A stretch of 64,000 bases of DNA from QHWK01 sp035259385 (GTDB lineage Bacteria; Acidobacteriota; Vicinamibacteria; Vicinamibacterales; CAVVIG01), in assembly GCA_035259385.1 (NCBI GenBank), contig DATFWL010000063.1, positions 1-64,000 of the forward strand, given 5' to 3'. The stretch's first letter is position 1; each line of letters opens with the position of its first letter. Under the pieces are notes generated by a model, which ran no database searches, had not been told where the DNA came from, and saw only the letters and a list, made by a program, of their open reading frames with translations. The translations under genes and the position numbers were made by a program. Shown here one piece after another: positions 41,688 to 50,559 of the stretch.

Positions 41688-42527
41688 ATGAAGTCTTCAA
41701 CGGCACAGCACGCTGCGACGTTCCGCGAGCAGAACAGGGCCGGCCGGCTGCTGCTGCCGAACGCGTGGGACGCCGCGAGTGCCCGGATTTTCGAGAAGGC
41801 CGGCTTCAGGGCGATCGGGACTACCAGCGCCGGAATTGCCTACGGCGAGGGATACCGGGATGCCGAACAGATCGATCGCGGCGCCATGGTCCGCGCAGTC
41901 GCGAAGATTGTGAGAGCTGTGTCGGTTCCAGTCAGCGCGGACATCGAGGGTGGATATGGTCCGAGTCCCGCGGACGTCGCGCTGACGGTCGACGAGGTCC
42001 TCGATGTCGGCGCGGTGGGAGTCAATCTCGAGGACGCCGCGCATCACGGCGGCTCGGCGGCGTTGCTCGGCGTCGACGAACAGTGCCGGCGAATCGCTGC
42101 TGCACGCGACGCGGCGAGCCGCCGCAACGTGCCAATGGTCATCAACGCGAGAACCGACACGTTTCTCCTGAGCCTCGGCGCGGACATCGACGAGCGCATC
42201 GCGACCACCGTCGATCGCGGCGCACGTTACCTGGAGGCAGGAGCGGATTTGGTGTTCGTGCCCCTGCTCGTCGATATCTCCATCGTCAAGCGGGTCGTCA
42301 GCCAACTGGGGGGACCGATCAGCCTGATGGCGCTGCCTGGTGCGCCGGCTGCCGCCGAACTGTTCGCGGCTGGCGCTGCCCGAGTCAGCATCGGGCAAAT
42401 GGCTATGCTGGCCACGCTTGGATCGTTGAAACGAATCGGTGAAGAGCTGTACCAGCACGGGACGTGGGGGGCGATCGAGAACACCTTTTACGGTTTTGCT
42501 GAAGCCGAGGCGCTCTTCTCGCGCTGA
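41688..42527 (+). CDS. isocitrate lyase/PEP mutase superfamily enzyme
   Basis: A GGAGG site precedes the ATG at 41688; 279 residues. It is a TIM-barrel enzyme of the ICL/PEP-mutase superfamily: LLLPNAWDAASARIFEKAGFRAIGTTSAGIAYGEGY, VSADIEGGYG (Mg-binding Asp/Glu), VGVNLEDAAH, VINARTDTFLL, and a GPISLMALPGAP segment. The Cys of isocitrate lyases (KKCGH) is absent, which places it with the short lyase/phosphomutase-like proteins that cleave or rearrange 2-oxo or oxaloacetate-type acids. The exact reaction cannot be assigned. Confidence 0.87.
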   Translation: MKSSTAQHAATFREQNRAGRLLLPNAWDAASARIFEKAGFRAIGTTSAGIAYGEGYRDAEQIDRGAMVRAVAKIVRAVSVPVSADIEGGYGPSPADVALTVDEVLDVGAVGVNLEDAAHHGGSAALLGVDEQCRRIAAARDAASRRNVPMVINARTDTFLLSLGADIDERIATTVDRGARYLEAGADLVFVPLLVDISIVKRVVSQLGGPISLMALPGAPAAAELFAAGAARVSIGQMAMLATLGSLKRIGEELYQHGTWGAIENTFYGFAEAEALFSR

Positions 42528-42731
42528 TCCCGATTGGACGATCAGGGGCTTCGATGAGGCTGCGCTCATCGAACTTCCCCCATCCTCCCGTACTACCGCG
42601 CATCGGTGTGCTTTCGTCGTCAGGCGATCACCGCTGCCGCGACCAGGCCGGCCGCGAAACCTTCGAAGGAACGCGTGATCGCCACACACCGCTCTGGTGT
42701 TGCTCACCGCGCATCGTTGATCCTTGTCGCG

Positions 42732-44009
42732 TCAACCGCCCTGCGCGGCTGGGTTCCCGCCCGCCGCCCGACCCAGGTCGATCCCGTCGTCGCGATCAGA
42801 CGCGAGTCGCCTGAATCGGCGCGCGTCGTAGCGGACGAACTGTGGCAGCCACACGCCGCACGCGAGCACGCCGGCCACGCAGAGAGCACCACCCGAGACA
42901 ACGGAAGCCATGACGCCGAACGCTGCCGCGACGGCGCCGGCTTCGAGGTGCCCGAGCAACGGACCGCTCATGTAACTCACCATCTCGATGCTCGCCAGCC
43001 GGCCCCGCAGCGTGTCGGGAATCGTCTCGTTCCACATCGTCATCCTGAAGATGCCGCTGATGCCGTCGGCGCCGCCGGCGATCGCGAGATACACGAGCGC
43101 CGGCCACAGCGTCTGGCAGAGTCCGAAGCCGACGATGGCAAGTCCCCAAACCGTGGCCGAGAGCATGACCGCGAGGCCATGACGATGGACGCGCGGAGTC
43201 CATCGGCCGGTGAGGCTGGCGCCAAGCGCGCCGACGGCAGGCGCGGCGTAGAGCAGGCCGAGGACTGAGGGTCCGCCGAGCCGATCGGAGATCGCCGGAA
43301 AGAGCGCGAGCGGCATGCCGAAGACCATGGCGACGAAATCGACGACGTAGGTGCCGATCAACTCCTGCCGGCTGCTCGCGTACTTGAATCCCTCGATCAC
43401 GGCGGCGACGCTCGGGCGTTCGGCGCCTACGGCCGGCGGCACCGCGCGGATTATCCCAAGACAAACCAGCGACACCGCGTACGAGGCGACGTCGACGAGA
43501 TAGGTGACCGTCAGCCCGGTCGATGCGATCAGCAGTCCGCCGATCGCGGGGCCGGCGATCATGCCGACGCTGCCGCGCACGATGGCGAGCGATGCCGCCG
43601 CGGGCAATTCGCGCTTCTCGATGAGACGGGGAAGCAGCGACTCGATCGCGGGCCGCTGCAGCCCGCCGACAGCGGACATCCACGCCGCTACCAGATACAG
43701 CAGGGACGCGGACGCGCCGCGGATGGCGATGAGGGCCAGGGTCGCGCTGCCGGCGGCGAGTGCCACGTCGGTGACGATCGCAATACGGCGCCGATCCACG
43801 GCATCGGCCATCACGCCGCCGATGAACGCGGTGGCGAGAAGAGGAACGAGTTCGACGAGCCCGAGGAGACCCACGGACAACGACGATCCGGTGAGACGGT
43901 ACATCTGGTACGGCAGCGCGACGTAGGTGAGCATCGAGCCGATGAGCGACACGGACTGCGCGGCGTACAGGAGGCGATAATCGCGGTTGCGGAACGGAGT
44001 CAGGTCCAC
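42732..44009 (-). CDS. MFS transporter (DHA3/enterobactin-exporter-like)
   Basis: A GTG-started 425-residue membrane protein with about 12 hydrophobic helices. The start (FRNRDYRLLYAAQSVSLIGSMLTYVALPYQMYRLT) and the loop between TM2 and TM3 (GGVMADAVDRRRIAIVTD) are typical of the DHA3 group (EntS-like), as is the central FKYASSRQELIGTYVVDFVAMVFGMPLALFPAI. Such proteins export drugs, siderophores or metabolites by proton antiport. No biosynthetic partner is adjacent. A basic C-terminal tail is present. Confidence 0.88.
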   Translation of the reverse strand: MDLTPFRNRDYRLLYAAQSVSLIGSMLTYVALPYQMYRLTGSSLSVGLLGLVELVPLLATAFIGGVMADAVDRRRIAIVTDVALAAGSATLALIAIRGASASLLYLVAAWMSAVGGLQRPAIESLLPRLIEKRELPAAASLAIVRGSVGMIAGPAIGGLLIASTGLTVTYLVDVASYAVSLVCLGIIRAVPPAVGAERPSVAAVIEGFKYASSRQELIGTYVVDFVAMVFGMPLALFPAISDRLGGPSVLGLLYAAPAVGALGASLTGRWTPRVHRHGLAVMLSATVWGLAIVGFGLCQTLWPALVYLAIAGGADGISGIFRMTMWNETIPDTLRGRLASIEMVSYMSGPLLGHLEAGAVAAAFGVMASVVSGGALCVAGVLACGVWLPQFVRYDARRFRRLASDRDDGIDLGRAAGGNPAAQGG

Positions 44010-44039
44010 GACGCTGCCACCGCGGCGAGGTCAGACGTG

Positions 44040-44921
44040 TCAGACACCAGCCAGGACTTGCTCGAGGAACGTTCGGTTGGCGCGCGCGTTGATCGTCGTT
44101 TCCTCCGCGGTTGCGCCGACCTTGCAGCACTCCACCATCAGCGGCCCGTTGAATCCCGCGGCTTTCAGCGTGCGGAAGACCGACGGGAAGTCAACCTTGC
44201 CGGTGCCGAACTGAATCATCACGTCGCTCTTCGGCGCGGCGCAGTCCTTCGCGCAGAAACCGGTCACGTGCTGTGCGATCGGCTTCAGCTCCTCGACCGG
44301 ATCCTTGCCCGTGTAATAGACGATGTTGCCGGCGTCGTACCAGATCTTGAAGTTGGGATGGCGGACGGCTTTCATCACCATCACGATCTCGTCGGAAGCG
44401 CCGCTGGTTCCGCCATGCGGCTTCATGACCAGCCTGACCCCCTTCTCCTGCGCGTAGGCGGCCGCATCGCTCATCACCTTGTTGAAGTGGTCGTATTCCT
44501 CCGGCTTGTCGACGCCGAAGGAGAGGACGAACGACAGCTTCAAAGAGGCGGCGTGGTCGATCTGCTTGCGCACTTCCTTGATCGACTCGTCCAGCGGGAT
44601 ATCGTGCCGCGAGCGGAGCGCTCCCATGTTCGCCGTCAGCCCGCTGGCGGCAATGCGCTTCCCGAGCGCTGCGAGATATTCGGGCGTCGCATCGGCACCG
44701 ATGAACGGCTCGTCCTTCGTGCGCGTCAGCAGGCCCGTCGTGTGATAGCCGGCCGCCTTGATCTGCTTCAGCGTCTCGTCGAAGCTCCATGTGGTCCAGG
44801 GACGGTTGAAGCAGCCGACGGGCCAGCCGACACCCGCCGCCTCGAGCCAGGGCGAGCGCGATGCGGCGAGCGCCGCCGCCGCGCCGCCGGCAACGGTCTC
44901 GATGAATTCACGCCGGTTCAT
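44040..44921 (-). CDS. sugar-phosphate isomerase/epimerase-like (xylose-isomerase TIM barrel), Tat-exported
   Basis: A 293-residue protein with a Tat-type N-terminus (MNRREFIETVAGGAAAALAAS). The mature part is an AP-endonuclease-2/xylose-isomerase-like barrel: WSFDETLKQIKAAGYHTTGLL, ISASGL-type IAASGLTANMGALRS, VRLVMKPHGGTSGA, NFKIWYDAGNIVYYTG, and a closing GFNGPLMVECCKVG. The conserved Glu/His/Asp metal ligands of the fold are in these segments. In Acidobacteria many such exported members are present with unknown sugar substrates. It is 50 bases downstream of a PIG-L-type deacetylase on the same strand. Confidence 0.85.
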   Translation of the reverse strand: MNRREFIETVAGGAAAALAASRSPWLEAAGVGWPVGCFNRPWTTWSFDETLKQIKAAGYHTTGLLTRTKDEPFIGADATPEYLAALGKRIAASGLTANMGALRSRHDIPLDESIKEVRKQIDHAASLKLSFVLSFGVDKPEEYDHFNKVMSDAAAYAQEKGVRLVMKPHGGTSGASDEIVMVMKAVRHPNFKIWYDAGNIVYYTGKDPVEELKPIAQHVTGFCAKDCAAPKSDVMIQFGTGKVDFPSVFRTLKAAGFNGPLMVECCKVGATAEETTINARANRTFLEQVLAGV

Positions 44922-44974
44922 AGGTGCTCATGCTAGCATCCGGCCGACGCCTGCGGGCTGCATTCCTGACCGAT

Positions 44975-45880
44975 CTAACGGTTCGGCAGAACCGGGAACA
45001 GCGTCCGGATCATCGCCTCGTCCGGGCGCGTGCCGTATTCGCAGACCTCGAACGCTTCCGCGTGGCGGATCGCGTTGCCTTGCTCTTCGCCATACCACTT
45101 GACGAGCGCGGACCGGACGGCCGGCGTGGGACGGGGCGTCCGCGATTCGAACAGCCACTTCCGACGCGCTGCCGGGTCCTTCGGCACCGTCTCGAGCGTT
45201 CCGGCCACCCATGGCAGCCATTCGTACATCTGCGACACGTGCGCGTCGAGCATGTCGATCTTCTTCTCGATCACTTCGTCGATCGAGACGGCGACATCGG
45301 GCCGGAACGGCGCCGGCTTTTGAAAGCCGTCCTCGAAGTACATGAAGACCGGATTCTTGCGCAGCGCGGGCGTGTCGGGCGCCACGTTGGGGACGACGAC
45401 CATGTAGGCCGCGTCCTGGACGAGGACACCGGTGTAGCGATGATCCGGGTGGTAGTCGTTCGGCCGCGGCGCGAGCACCAGGTCCGCATTCCACAGACGA
45501 ATCTGCCGGATGATCTGCTCGCGCACCGCGAGCGTCGGCAGCAGTTCGCCGTCGTGGTTGTCGAGCACGACGTAGTCCACGCCGATACGTCGGCCCGCCT
45601 CCAGCGCTTCGGCACGGCGCCGCGCGGCGAGTGCGCCGCCGCCTTCGGTCTGATGGCCGGCGTCGCCGTTGGTGACCGCGACGAACCGCACGCGATGGCC
45701 GAGCGCGGCCAGGCGCGCGCCGATGCCGCCGGCGCGCTGATCGCAGTCATCGGGGTGCGCGCCAAACGCAATGATGTTCAGCTTGCCGTCGGCGCTCGGT
45801 TCGCGCGTGCGCTGTGCGCCAGCCGGCGCAGCGAGCAGAGCAACCAGCATCAGGATCACGCAGGCAGCGATGCTCTTCAT
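44975..45880 (-). CDS. secreted PIG-L-family deacetylase
   Basis: AAAGGTG precedes the ATG at 45880; 301 residues with a Sec signal (cleavage near AGA-Q). The family zinc motif is IIAFGAHPDDCDQRAGG (consensus AHPDDE, here with Cys after DD). It is followed by VRFVAVTNGDAGHQTEGG, ARRRAEALEAGRRIGVDYVVLDNHDGEL, and the third ligand in PRPNDYHPDHRYTGVLVQDAAY. PIG-L/LmbE enzymes remove acetyl groups from N-acetylglucosamine-type sugars. The DDC variant is not the usual DDE, which might alter activity. It is likely co-transcribed with the downstream isomerase-like gene. Confidence 0.87.
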   Translation of the reverse strand: MKSIAACVILMLVALLAAPAGAQRTREPSADGKLNIIAFGAHPDDCDQRAGGIGARLAALGHRVRFVAVTNGDAGHQTEGGGALAARRRAEALEAGRRIGVDYVVLDNHDGELLPTLAVREQIIRQIRLWNADLVLAPRPNDYHPDHRYTGVLVQDAAYMVVVPNVAPDTPALRKNPVFMYFEDGFQKPAPFRPDVAVSIDEVIEKKIDMLDAHVSQMYEWLPWVAGTLETVPKDPAARRKWLFESRTPRPTPAVRSALVKWYGEEQGNAIRHAEAFEVCEYGTRPDEAMIRTLFPVLPNR

Positions 45881-46113
45881 AACACCTTTCACCGCGTCCG
45901 TCACACGCTGTCATTCTCGGGCATGTGGCCGGACGCCGCTGACCCTACTGACCGTGATCTCGTCGATACCCGATGAATCACTTCGGCATGAACGGCATCG
46001 CTTCGCGGTCCATCGCTGGACGCTGCGCGTCGACCGCGATGAGATCGAAGGCGCACGCCAGTGGACCAGCCCGCGCCGTCGCGAGGATGCGACGAGACAC
46101 GCCCTCTAGTTTA

Positions 46114-46160
46114 GAGGACGTTGCGGAATCAGCTCGCTCACGGGTGGCGGCGAACGGGCC
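46114..46160. repeat. dispersed 47-bp repeat, copy A
   Basis: This segment (starting GAGGACGTTGCGGAATCAGC) matches 52980-53027 at most positions, with a few substitutions and one 1-base gap. The flanks differ. The origin is unknown. Confidence 0.5.
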
Positions 46161-46217
46161 GCCCCGCCGGGCGGAGCCGCGAGCTTGGTATGACGGCGTG
46201 CTCCCCTCCGAGAACGG

Positions 46218-46248
46218 TTGATGGCCCTGCCCGCGGCGAACCTATAAT
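46218..46248 (+). promoter_or_regulatory. candidate sigma70 promoter for the hydrolase gene
   Basis: TATAAT at 46243-46248 is a perfect -10, with TTGATG at 46218-46223 as a possible -35 at a long 19-base spacing. The transcript would begin about 20 bases before the ATG at 46274, leaving room for the AAGGAG site at 46258. Confidence 0.45.
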
Positions 46249-46273
46249 GTCGAAGCCAAGGAGAACGTCGACT

Positions 46274-47128
46274 ATGGACCCGAAGAGACGCGCGCTGCTG
46301 GCAGCGGGTGCTGCGGTCGCCGCAACGACCGCCGTGCCACGCGTGTTTGCGATGCAACCGGCCAACAGGGGAACGGGAAAGTTCTACGAAAAGGGCCCCG
46401 TTCGCATCTACTACGAGGAGGCCGGGTCGGGCTTCCCCCTCCTGCTGCTTCCGGGCGGCGGGTTGAACTCGACGATTTCCTTCTTCACCGGCAACTCGCC
46501 TTTCAACGCGATTGAGGAGTTCAAGAGCGAGTATCGCTGCATCACAGCGGACCTGCGCAACGCGCCCAACGGCCAGTCCACCGGACCCATCGAAGTTGAT
46601 CGACCGTGGGAGTCGTATGCCGACGACCAACTCGGCCTGATGGATCACCTGAGTATCGACAAGTTCATGGTGATGGGTTTCTGCATCGGCGGCCCGTTCA
46701 TCTGGAGTCTGTTGAAACGCGCGCCCAATCGCATTGCGGGAGCCGTGCTGGCGCAGCCAGTGGGCTGGCGCCCGGAGATGCGCGATCCGACGTACCCGGG
46801 CGCATTCTGGAAGGGCTGGCCTGCGCAGATCAGCGCCAAACGGCCCGAGATAACCAAGCAGACGGCCGAGCAGTTCGTGACCAGGATGTTCGAGACCGGT
46901 TCTGATTTCGTGTTCACGGTGACGCGCGACTTCGTGCGGACGTGCCAAAACCCGATCCTGATCCTGCCAGACGACGTCCCCGCGCACCCCTACGCGGTCG
47001 CGATGGAGTGCGCGATGCTCGCACCGAGAGCCGAAGTGAGCGTCTTCCCGTGGAAAGAACCGAAGGAACGAATTCCCTTGGCGGTGCGCCAGATTCATTC
47101 GTTCCTCCGCGCGCATCGGCCCGCATAA
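46274..47128 (+). CDS. alpha/beta hydrolase with Cys nucleophile, Tat-type signal
   Basis: AAGGAG ten bases upstream decides the start at 46274 (284 residues). The N-terminus (MDPKRRALLAAGAAVAATTAVPRVFA) is an RR-type export signal. The alpha/beta-hydrolase core has IYYEEAGSGFPLLLLPGGGLNS as oxyanion region and ITADLRNAPNGQS. The nucleophile elbow GFCIGG carries Cys and not Ser, as in dienelactone hydrolases. A possible Asp/His pair lies in LILPDDVPAHPY and the C-terminal region. The substrate is not known. Confidence 0.85.
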   Translation: MDPKRRALLAAGAAVAATTAVPRVFAMQPANRGTGKFYEKGPVRIYYEEAGSGFPLLLLPGGGLNSTISFFTGNSPFNAIEEFKSEYRCITADLRNAPNGQSTGPIEVDRPWESYADDQLGLMDHLSIDKFMVMGFCIGGPFIWSLLKRAPNRIAGAVLAQPVGWRPEMRDPTYPGAFWKGWPAQISAKRPEITKQTAEQFVTRMFETGSDFVFTVTRDFVRTCQNPILILPDDVPAHPYAVAMECAMLAPRAEVSVFPWKEPKERIPLAVRQIHSFLRAHRPA

Positions 47129-47166
47129 GCGTCGCGCCGGCACGGCGTCATTTCAGACGCGCGAAC

Positions 47167-48087
47167 TCAGGCCCGTGCTCGCGGGCGCAGCTCGCTGCCC
47201 GCCGCCCGAATGATCTGACGAAGCAGCGCCGAGCCCGGATCGGCGTCGCTGCGCGCGTGCCAGAGCTGCAGAATCGTGACCACCGGAAGCTCGATGGGTG
47301 ACTTGAGCACGGCGATAGGCAGTGCGGCGGCGAGCCCTTTCGACATGCTGGCAGGGAGCATCGTGATGTAATTGGTGCCGACCACGCACGCCGCAGCCAA
47401 CGCAAATTGCGGCACAGACAGTGCGACCGATCGCTGATGACCGAGCGGCGCCAGCACGCGGTCGACGTAATCGATCGCGTACTTCCCCTGCAGCGCAACT
47501 TCGACGTGACGGGCACCCAGGAACTGGTTGAGGGTCAGCCGACGCGATGGAGGCGCCGCCCTGCGCCACATCGCGCAAACCAGGCGCTCGGCATACGCAG
47601 CCTCCGAGCGGATATCGCGAGGCATCGTCGGCGGCAGCGCCAGCGACACATCGATGTCGCCGGACGCAAGGCCATCGCTCGCGATGGCGTGATCCAGCGT
47701 GACAATGCGGAGCGACGCCCTCGGCATCGCGCGCGCGAAGCGCACCGCGATGCCCGGCAGGATGCCGATGTTGTCGGCTGAGGCCAGCGTGAACGCGCGC
47801 GTGCAGGCGTCGGCCCTGAAGTCGCGCCGGGCCTCGAGGATGTGTCGAAGGCGATCGACGGTCGCCGTGACCTGGGGCGCCAGCTCACGAGCGAACGGCG
47901 TCGGCACGACCTTCCGGCCGCTGCGAACGAACAACGGATCGCCGAGCAACTCGCGCAACCGCGCGAGCGAATTGCTGACCGCTGAAGCGGTGACGTGCAA
48001 CCGCGCCGCCGCACTGACCACGCTCCCCTCGGCGAGGACGTGGTGCAGCACGAGAATGAGGTTCAGGTCGACCGCCTCAATACTCAT
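47167..48087 (-). CDS. LysR-family transcriptional regulator
   Basis: A 306-residue regulator. The N-terminal winged HTH is LILVLHHVLAEGSVVSAAARLHVTASAVSNSLARLRELLGDPLFVRSGRKVVPTPFA, of the NodD/Nac-like type. The substrate-binding domain covers about residues 90-300 (FTLASADNIGILPGIAVRFARAMPRASLRIV). It is divergent from an FAD-dependent monooxygenase gene, which is the probable target, with an inverted repeat in the 109-base spacer. Confidence 0.92.
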   Translation of the reverse strand: MSIEAVDLNLILVLHHVLAEGSVVSAAARLHVTASAVSNSLARLRELLGDPLFVRSGRKVVPTPFARELAPQVTATVDRLRHILEARRDFRADACTRAFTLASADNIGILPGIAVRFARAMPRASLRIVTLDHAIASDGLASGDIDVSLALPPTMPRDIRSEAAYAERLVCAMWRRAAPPSRRLTLNQFLGARHVEVALQGKYAIDYVDRVLAPLGHQRSVALSVPQFALAAACVVGTNYITMLPASMSKGLAAALPIAVLKSPIELPVVTILQLWHARSDADPGSALLRQIIRAAGSELRPRARA

Positions 48088-48099
48088 CCTGAGTGTTGA

Positions 48100-48116
48100 A
48101 TTACATCACGAATAAT
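48100..48116. promoter_or_regulatory. candidate LysR-type site ATTA-N9-TAAT
   Basis: A short perfect inverted repeat (ATTA CATCACGAA TAAT) in an AT-rich stretch just upstream of the LysR gene and 80 bases before the divergent monooxygenase. It resembles the T-N11-A type dyads bound by LysR proteins. Confidence 0.4.
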
Positions 48117-48196
48117 CACTGGTAATCAACGATAGGCGCCGCTACGTTGGCAGCCATGACGCCGCGGATGACGTCGACGAACCCGGAGGCAGAACA

Positions 48197-49561
48197 ATGG
48201 CTCGACCACGCACGATGATCATCGGAGGAGGACTCAGCGGCCTGTGTCTCGCGCACGGACTGCTGGGCAGGGGTGGCGCGGTGACCGTCTTCGAGCGGGA
48301 CGCGGGACGCGACATCCGCGGACAGGGATATCGCCTGACCATCGACGACACGGGCAGCGAGGCGCTACGCGCCTGCCTGCCCCGGCGGAATTACGAGTTC
48401 ATTCGCGCGACGGCCGGACGAGCCGGCAAGACCGGTGCCTTTGTGTTTCTCGATGACCAGGCGCGAGAACTCACACGCTTCAGTTTCGATCTCGAAGACA
48501 GGGAACGCCGCGGTTACATCACCGGGCAAGTGGATCGAGGCGTGCTGCGCCAGGCCCTGCTCTCGGGATTGGAGGACCACACCCGTTTCGGCAAAACCTT
48601 CACGACATATGAAGAGCGTCCGGACGGCGTGACCGCGTACTTCGACGATGGATCGGCAGCAGCGGCGGACATCCTCGTCGGCGCGGACGGCGTCCATTCG
48701 CGGGTCCGCCGTCAACGCATCCCCGGGGCCGAGCCACGCCACACCGGCATCGTCGGGATCTTCGGCCGCACGCCGCTGACCCGCGTGAATCTTTCGGTGC
48801 TCGGTCCGATGCTGTCGAATGCCGGAATCATGGCGATCGGATCGCGGGGCCGCGTGTGCTTCTGCACCGCCATGCGTTTTCGAGAGCCGCCGTCGACTGC
48901 GGCGAAACGATTCGGAATCGAGGGCGACAACTGGCCGTCGGATGATTACTTCATGTGGGCGATCGCGGTCCGCCGACGCGAAGGCACCGAGACTGGCGAG
49001 CGCGATGCGAGCACGCGCCATCGACTCGCAAGCCAGACCATCGAAGGGTTCCACGACGATTTCCGGGCCCTGATTGAAGGCGCGGATGTCGCCAACACCG
49101 TTCTCGTGCCAATTCGCGCGACGCCGTCGATCAGGCGATCGGGTCCGTCGCGCGTCACGCTCATCGGCGATGCGATTCACACCATGCCGCCGTTCGGCGC
49201 GCACGGAGCGAACACGGCCTTCAAGGACGCGCAGGTTTTCGCGAGCACGTTCTCCGATGGATGTGAATCGCCCGGCGCGATGCAAGCCATCCGCGCCTTC
49301 GAGGCCCGCATGGACCGGTACAGCCGGCCAATCATCAAGAGCGCGAAGCGCCAGATGGCGATGGCGACGGTTGATTTCCCGTTCAAGCAACGGATCGTTC
49401 GCACGCTCTTCCGGGCAGCGGGCGCATTTTCACGAAACGGGGAGAACGGAGCGAGCACTTCACCTGGTGTCGCTGAGACGGAAAGGCCGGAGACGATCGC
49501 CATGACGCCCGACAACGGCACCACGATCGTGGCGAGCGAAACTCCGAGGTCGGCGGCGTGA
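48197..49561 (+). CDS. FAD-dependent aromatic-type monooxygenase
   Basis: A 454-residue single-component flavoprotein monooxygenase. The FAD-binding Rossmann motif is MIIGGGLSGLCLAHGLLGRGGAVTVFER at residues 7-35. The middle DG motif is ADILVGADGVHSRVR, and the GD motif RVTLIGDAIHTMPPFGAHGANTAFKDA binds the FAD ribityl chain. The enzyme would hydroxylate an aromatic or polyketide-like substrate with NAD(P)H. A C-terminal tail of about 60 residues is Ser/Thr-rich and not conserved in the family. The gene is probably regulated by the divergent LysR protein. Confidence 0.9.
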   Translation: MARPRTMIIGGGLSGLCLAHGLLGRGGAVTVFERDAGRDIRGQGYRLTIDDTGSEALRACLPRRNYEFIRATAGRAGKTGAFVFLDDQARELTRFSFDLEDRERRGYITGQVDRGVLRQALLSGLEDHTRFGKTFTTYEERPDGVTAYFDDGSAAAADILVGADGVHSRVRRQRIPGAEPRHTGIVGIFGRTPLTRVNLSVLGPMLSNAGIMAIGSRGRVCFCTAMRFREPPSTAAKRFGIEGDNWPSDDYFMWAIAVRRREGTETGERDASTRHRLASQTIEGFHDDFRALIEGADVANTVLVPIRATPSIRRSGPSRVTLIGDAIHTMPPFGAHGANTAFKDAQVFASTFSDGCESPGAMQAIRAFEARMDRYSRPIIKSAKRQMAMATVDFPFKQRIVRTLFRAAGAFSRNGENGASTSPGVAETERPETIAMTPDNGTTIVASETPRSAA

Positions 49562-49667
49562 GCTGGCACTCGGACGATTCCGAGAAAGCAGCGACGAGCA
49601 GGTCGAATCGGCACAATCAAGCTCTGGGGTGGGTACCGTCGGCATCGGCTCGAACGTCCGATGACAG

Positions 49668-50429
49668 TCAGTGGCTCAATCCGTAAATCAGGTAGTTCAC
49701 GCCGAGCTTGTACGCTTCGTTCGACGCGTCGAGCGGAAAGAGCCGCTGGCTCGACCGCTCCCAGTACTCCGGTACGTCGTTGTCATAGTTGGCCACGACG
49801 ATGAGCCGCCTTGACGGATCGTTGTCCTCGAAGATGCCGTAGTAGCTCGGCCGGATGTGCGACATCGGGTGGACGATGGCGTGGATGTCCTCGATCGGAA
49901 AGAACGCGTTGAAGACCTGATGCGAGCTGTCGAGACGGATGAGCCGGGCCTCGGGGAGCACTCGGTGAATCTGCGCCTCGAAGTTGGCCCACTGCGTGGC
50001 GCCGTCGAAGTCCTCGAAAATCGCGAACCCACCCTTGAGCAGGTAGGCGCGAAACGACTCCGCTTCGCGATCGGTGAGGGTCCAGAACCCAGGCTCCCAC
50101 ATGAGCGCGATCGGGTACTTGAAGAGATCCGGATCGTCGAGAGTCAGGATCTCGTTGCCGTCGTCGTGGATGTCGAGATAAGTAAGCTCGCGGATGATCG
50201 CCGAGAGGTTCTGCTCGGCGCGGGGGTAATCGTGACTCCACGCGTCCTGAGCGTCGAAACGACCATGCGGTGGGGAGCCGGCGCCCCAGCGCAGCCGGAC
50301 AAGAGTGAACCGGCCGTCGTAGCGAATCGGCGCTGAATAGTGGCCGCGTGAAGGAGCATCGCGCTGCGGTGCGTTCGTGGATGAGCCGGAGAGCATGCCG
50401 ACAAGGACCACGAACAGCACACGCCGCAT
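49668..50429 (-). CDS. DUF4159 domain protein, exported
   Basis: A start at 50429 gives 253 residues with a signal-type N-terminus (MRRVLFVVLVGMLSGSS). The mature part matches DUF4159: FTLVRLRWGAGSPPHGRFDAQDAWSHDYPRAEQNLSAIIRELT, PIALMWEPGFWTLTDREAESFRAYLLKGGFAIFEDF, and HPMSHIRPSYYGIFEDNDPSRRLIVVANYDNDVPEYWE, ending in ANEAYKLGVNYLIYGL. The fold resembles ThuA/GATase-like domains and the family lacks a defined biochemical role. It is often seen near aerotolerance-type genes in other genomes, but none is present here. Confidence 0.85.
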   Translation of the reverse strand: MRRVLFVVLVGMLSGSSTNAPQRDAPSRGHYSAPIRYDGRFTLVRLRWGAGSPPHGRFDAQDAWSHDYPRAEQNLSAIIRELTYLDIHDDGNEILTLDDPDLFKYPIALMWEPGFWTLTDREAESFRAYLLKGGFAIFEDFDGATQWANFEAQIHRVLPEARLIRLDSSHQVFNAFFPIEDIHAIVHPMSHIRPSYYGIFEDNDPSRRLIVVANYDNDVPEYWERSSQRLFPLDASNEAYKLGVNYLIYGLSH

Positions 50430-50559
50430 GTCGTCATTATGCCAATACATCGCTCCACGTGCGCGTTTGCCCTCGACCACGGTCGCCCGCTCGCGCGCGG
50501 CGGCTCTCGGGTCATCCGGCGCGGCGGCGCGCACGGTTCGGCCGCGACAAAGGGCGGCA

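Larger units (their letters stand above)
45881..46273. other. intergenic region with repeat copy and promoter
   Basis: About 390 bases between divergent genes. It contains one copy of a 47-base dispersed repeat (46114-46160) and, near its end, a TATAAT hexamer with a possible -35. No gene was recognised in it. Confidence 0.45.

Noticed and set aside
46106..47143. 345-residue minus-strand frame opposite the Cys-type hydrolase
   Set aside because: It has no family motif and the opposite strand is a clear gene with promoter and ribosome-binding site.
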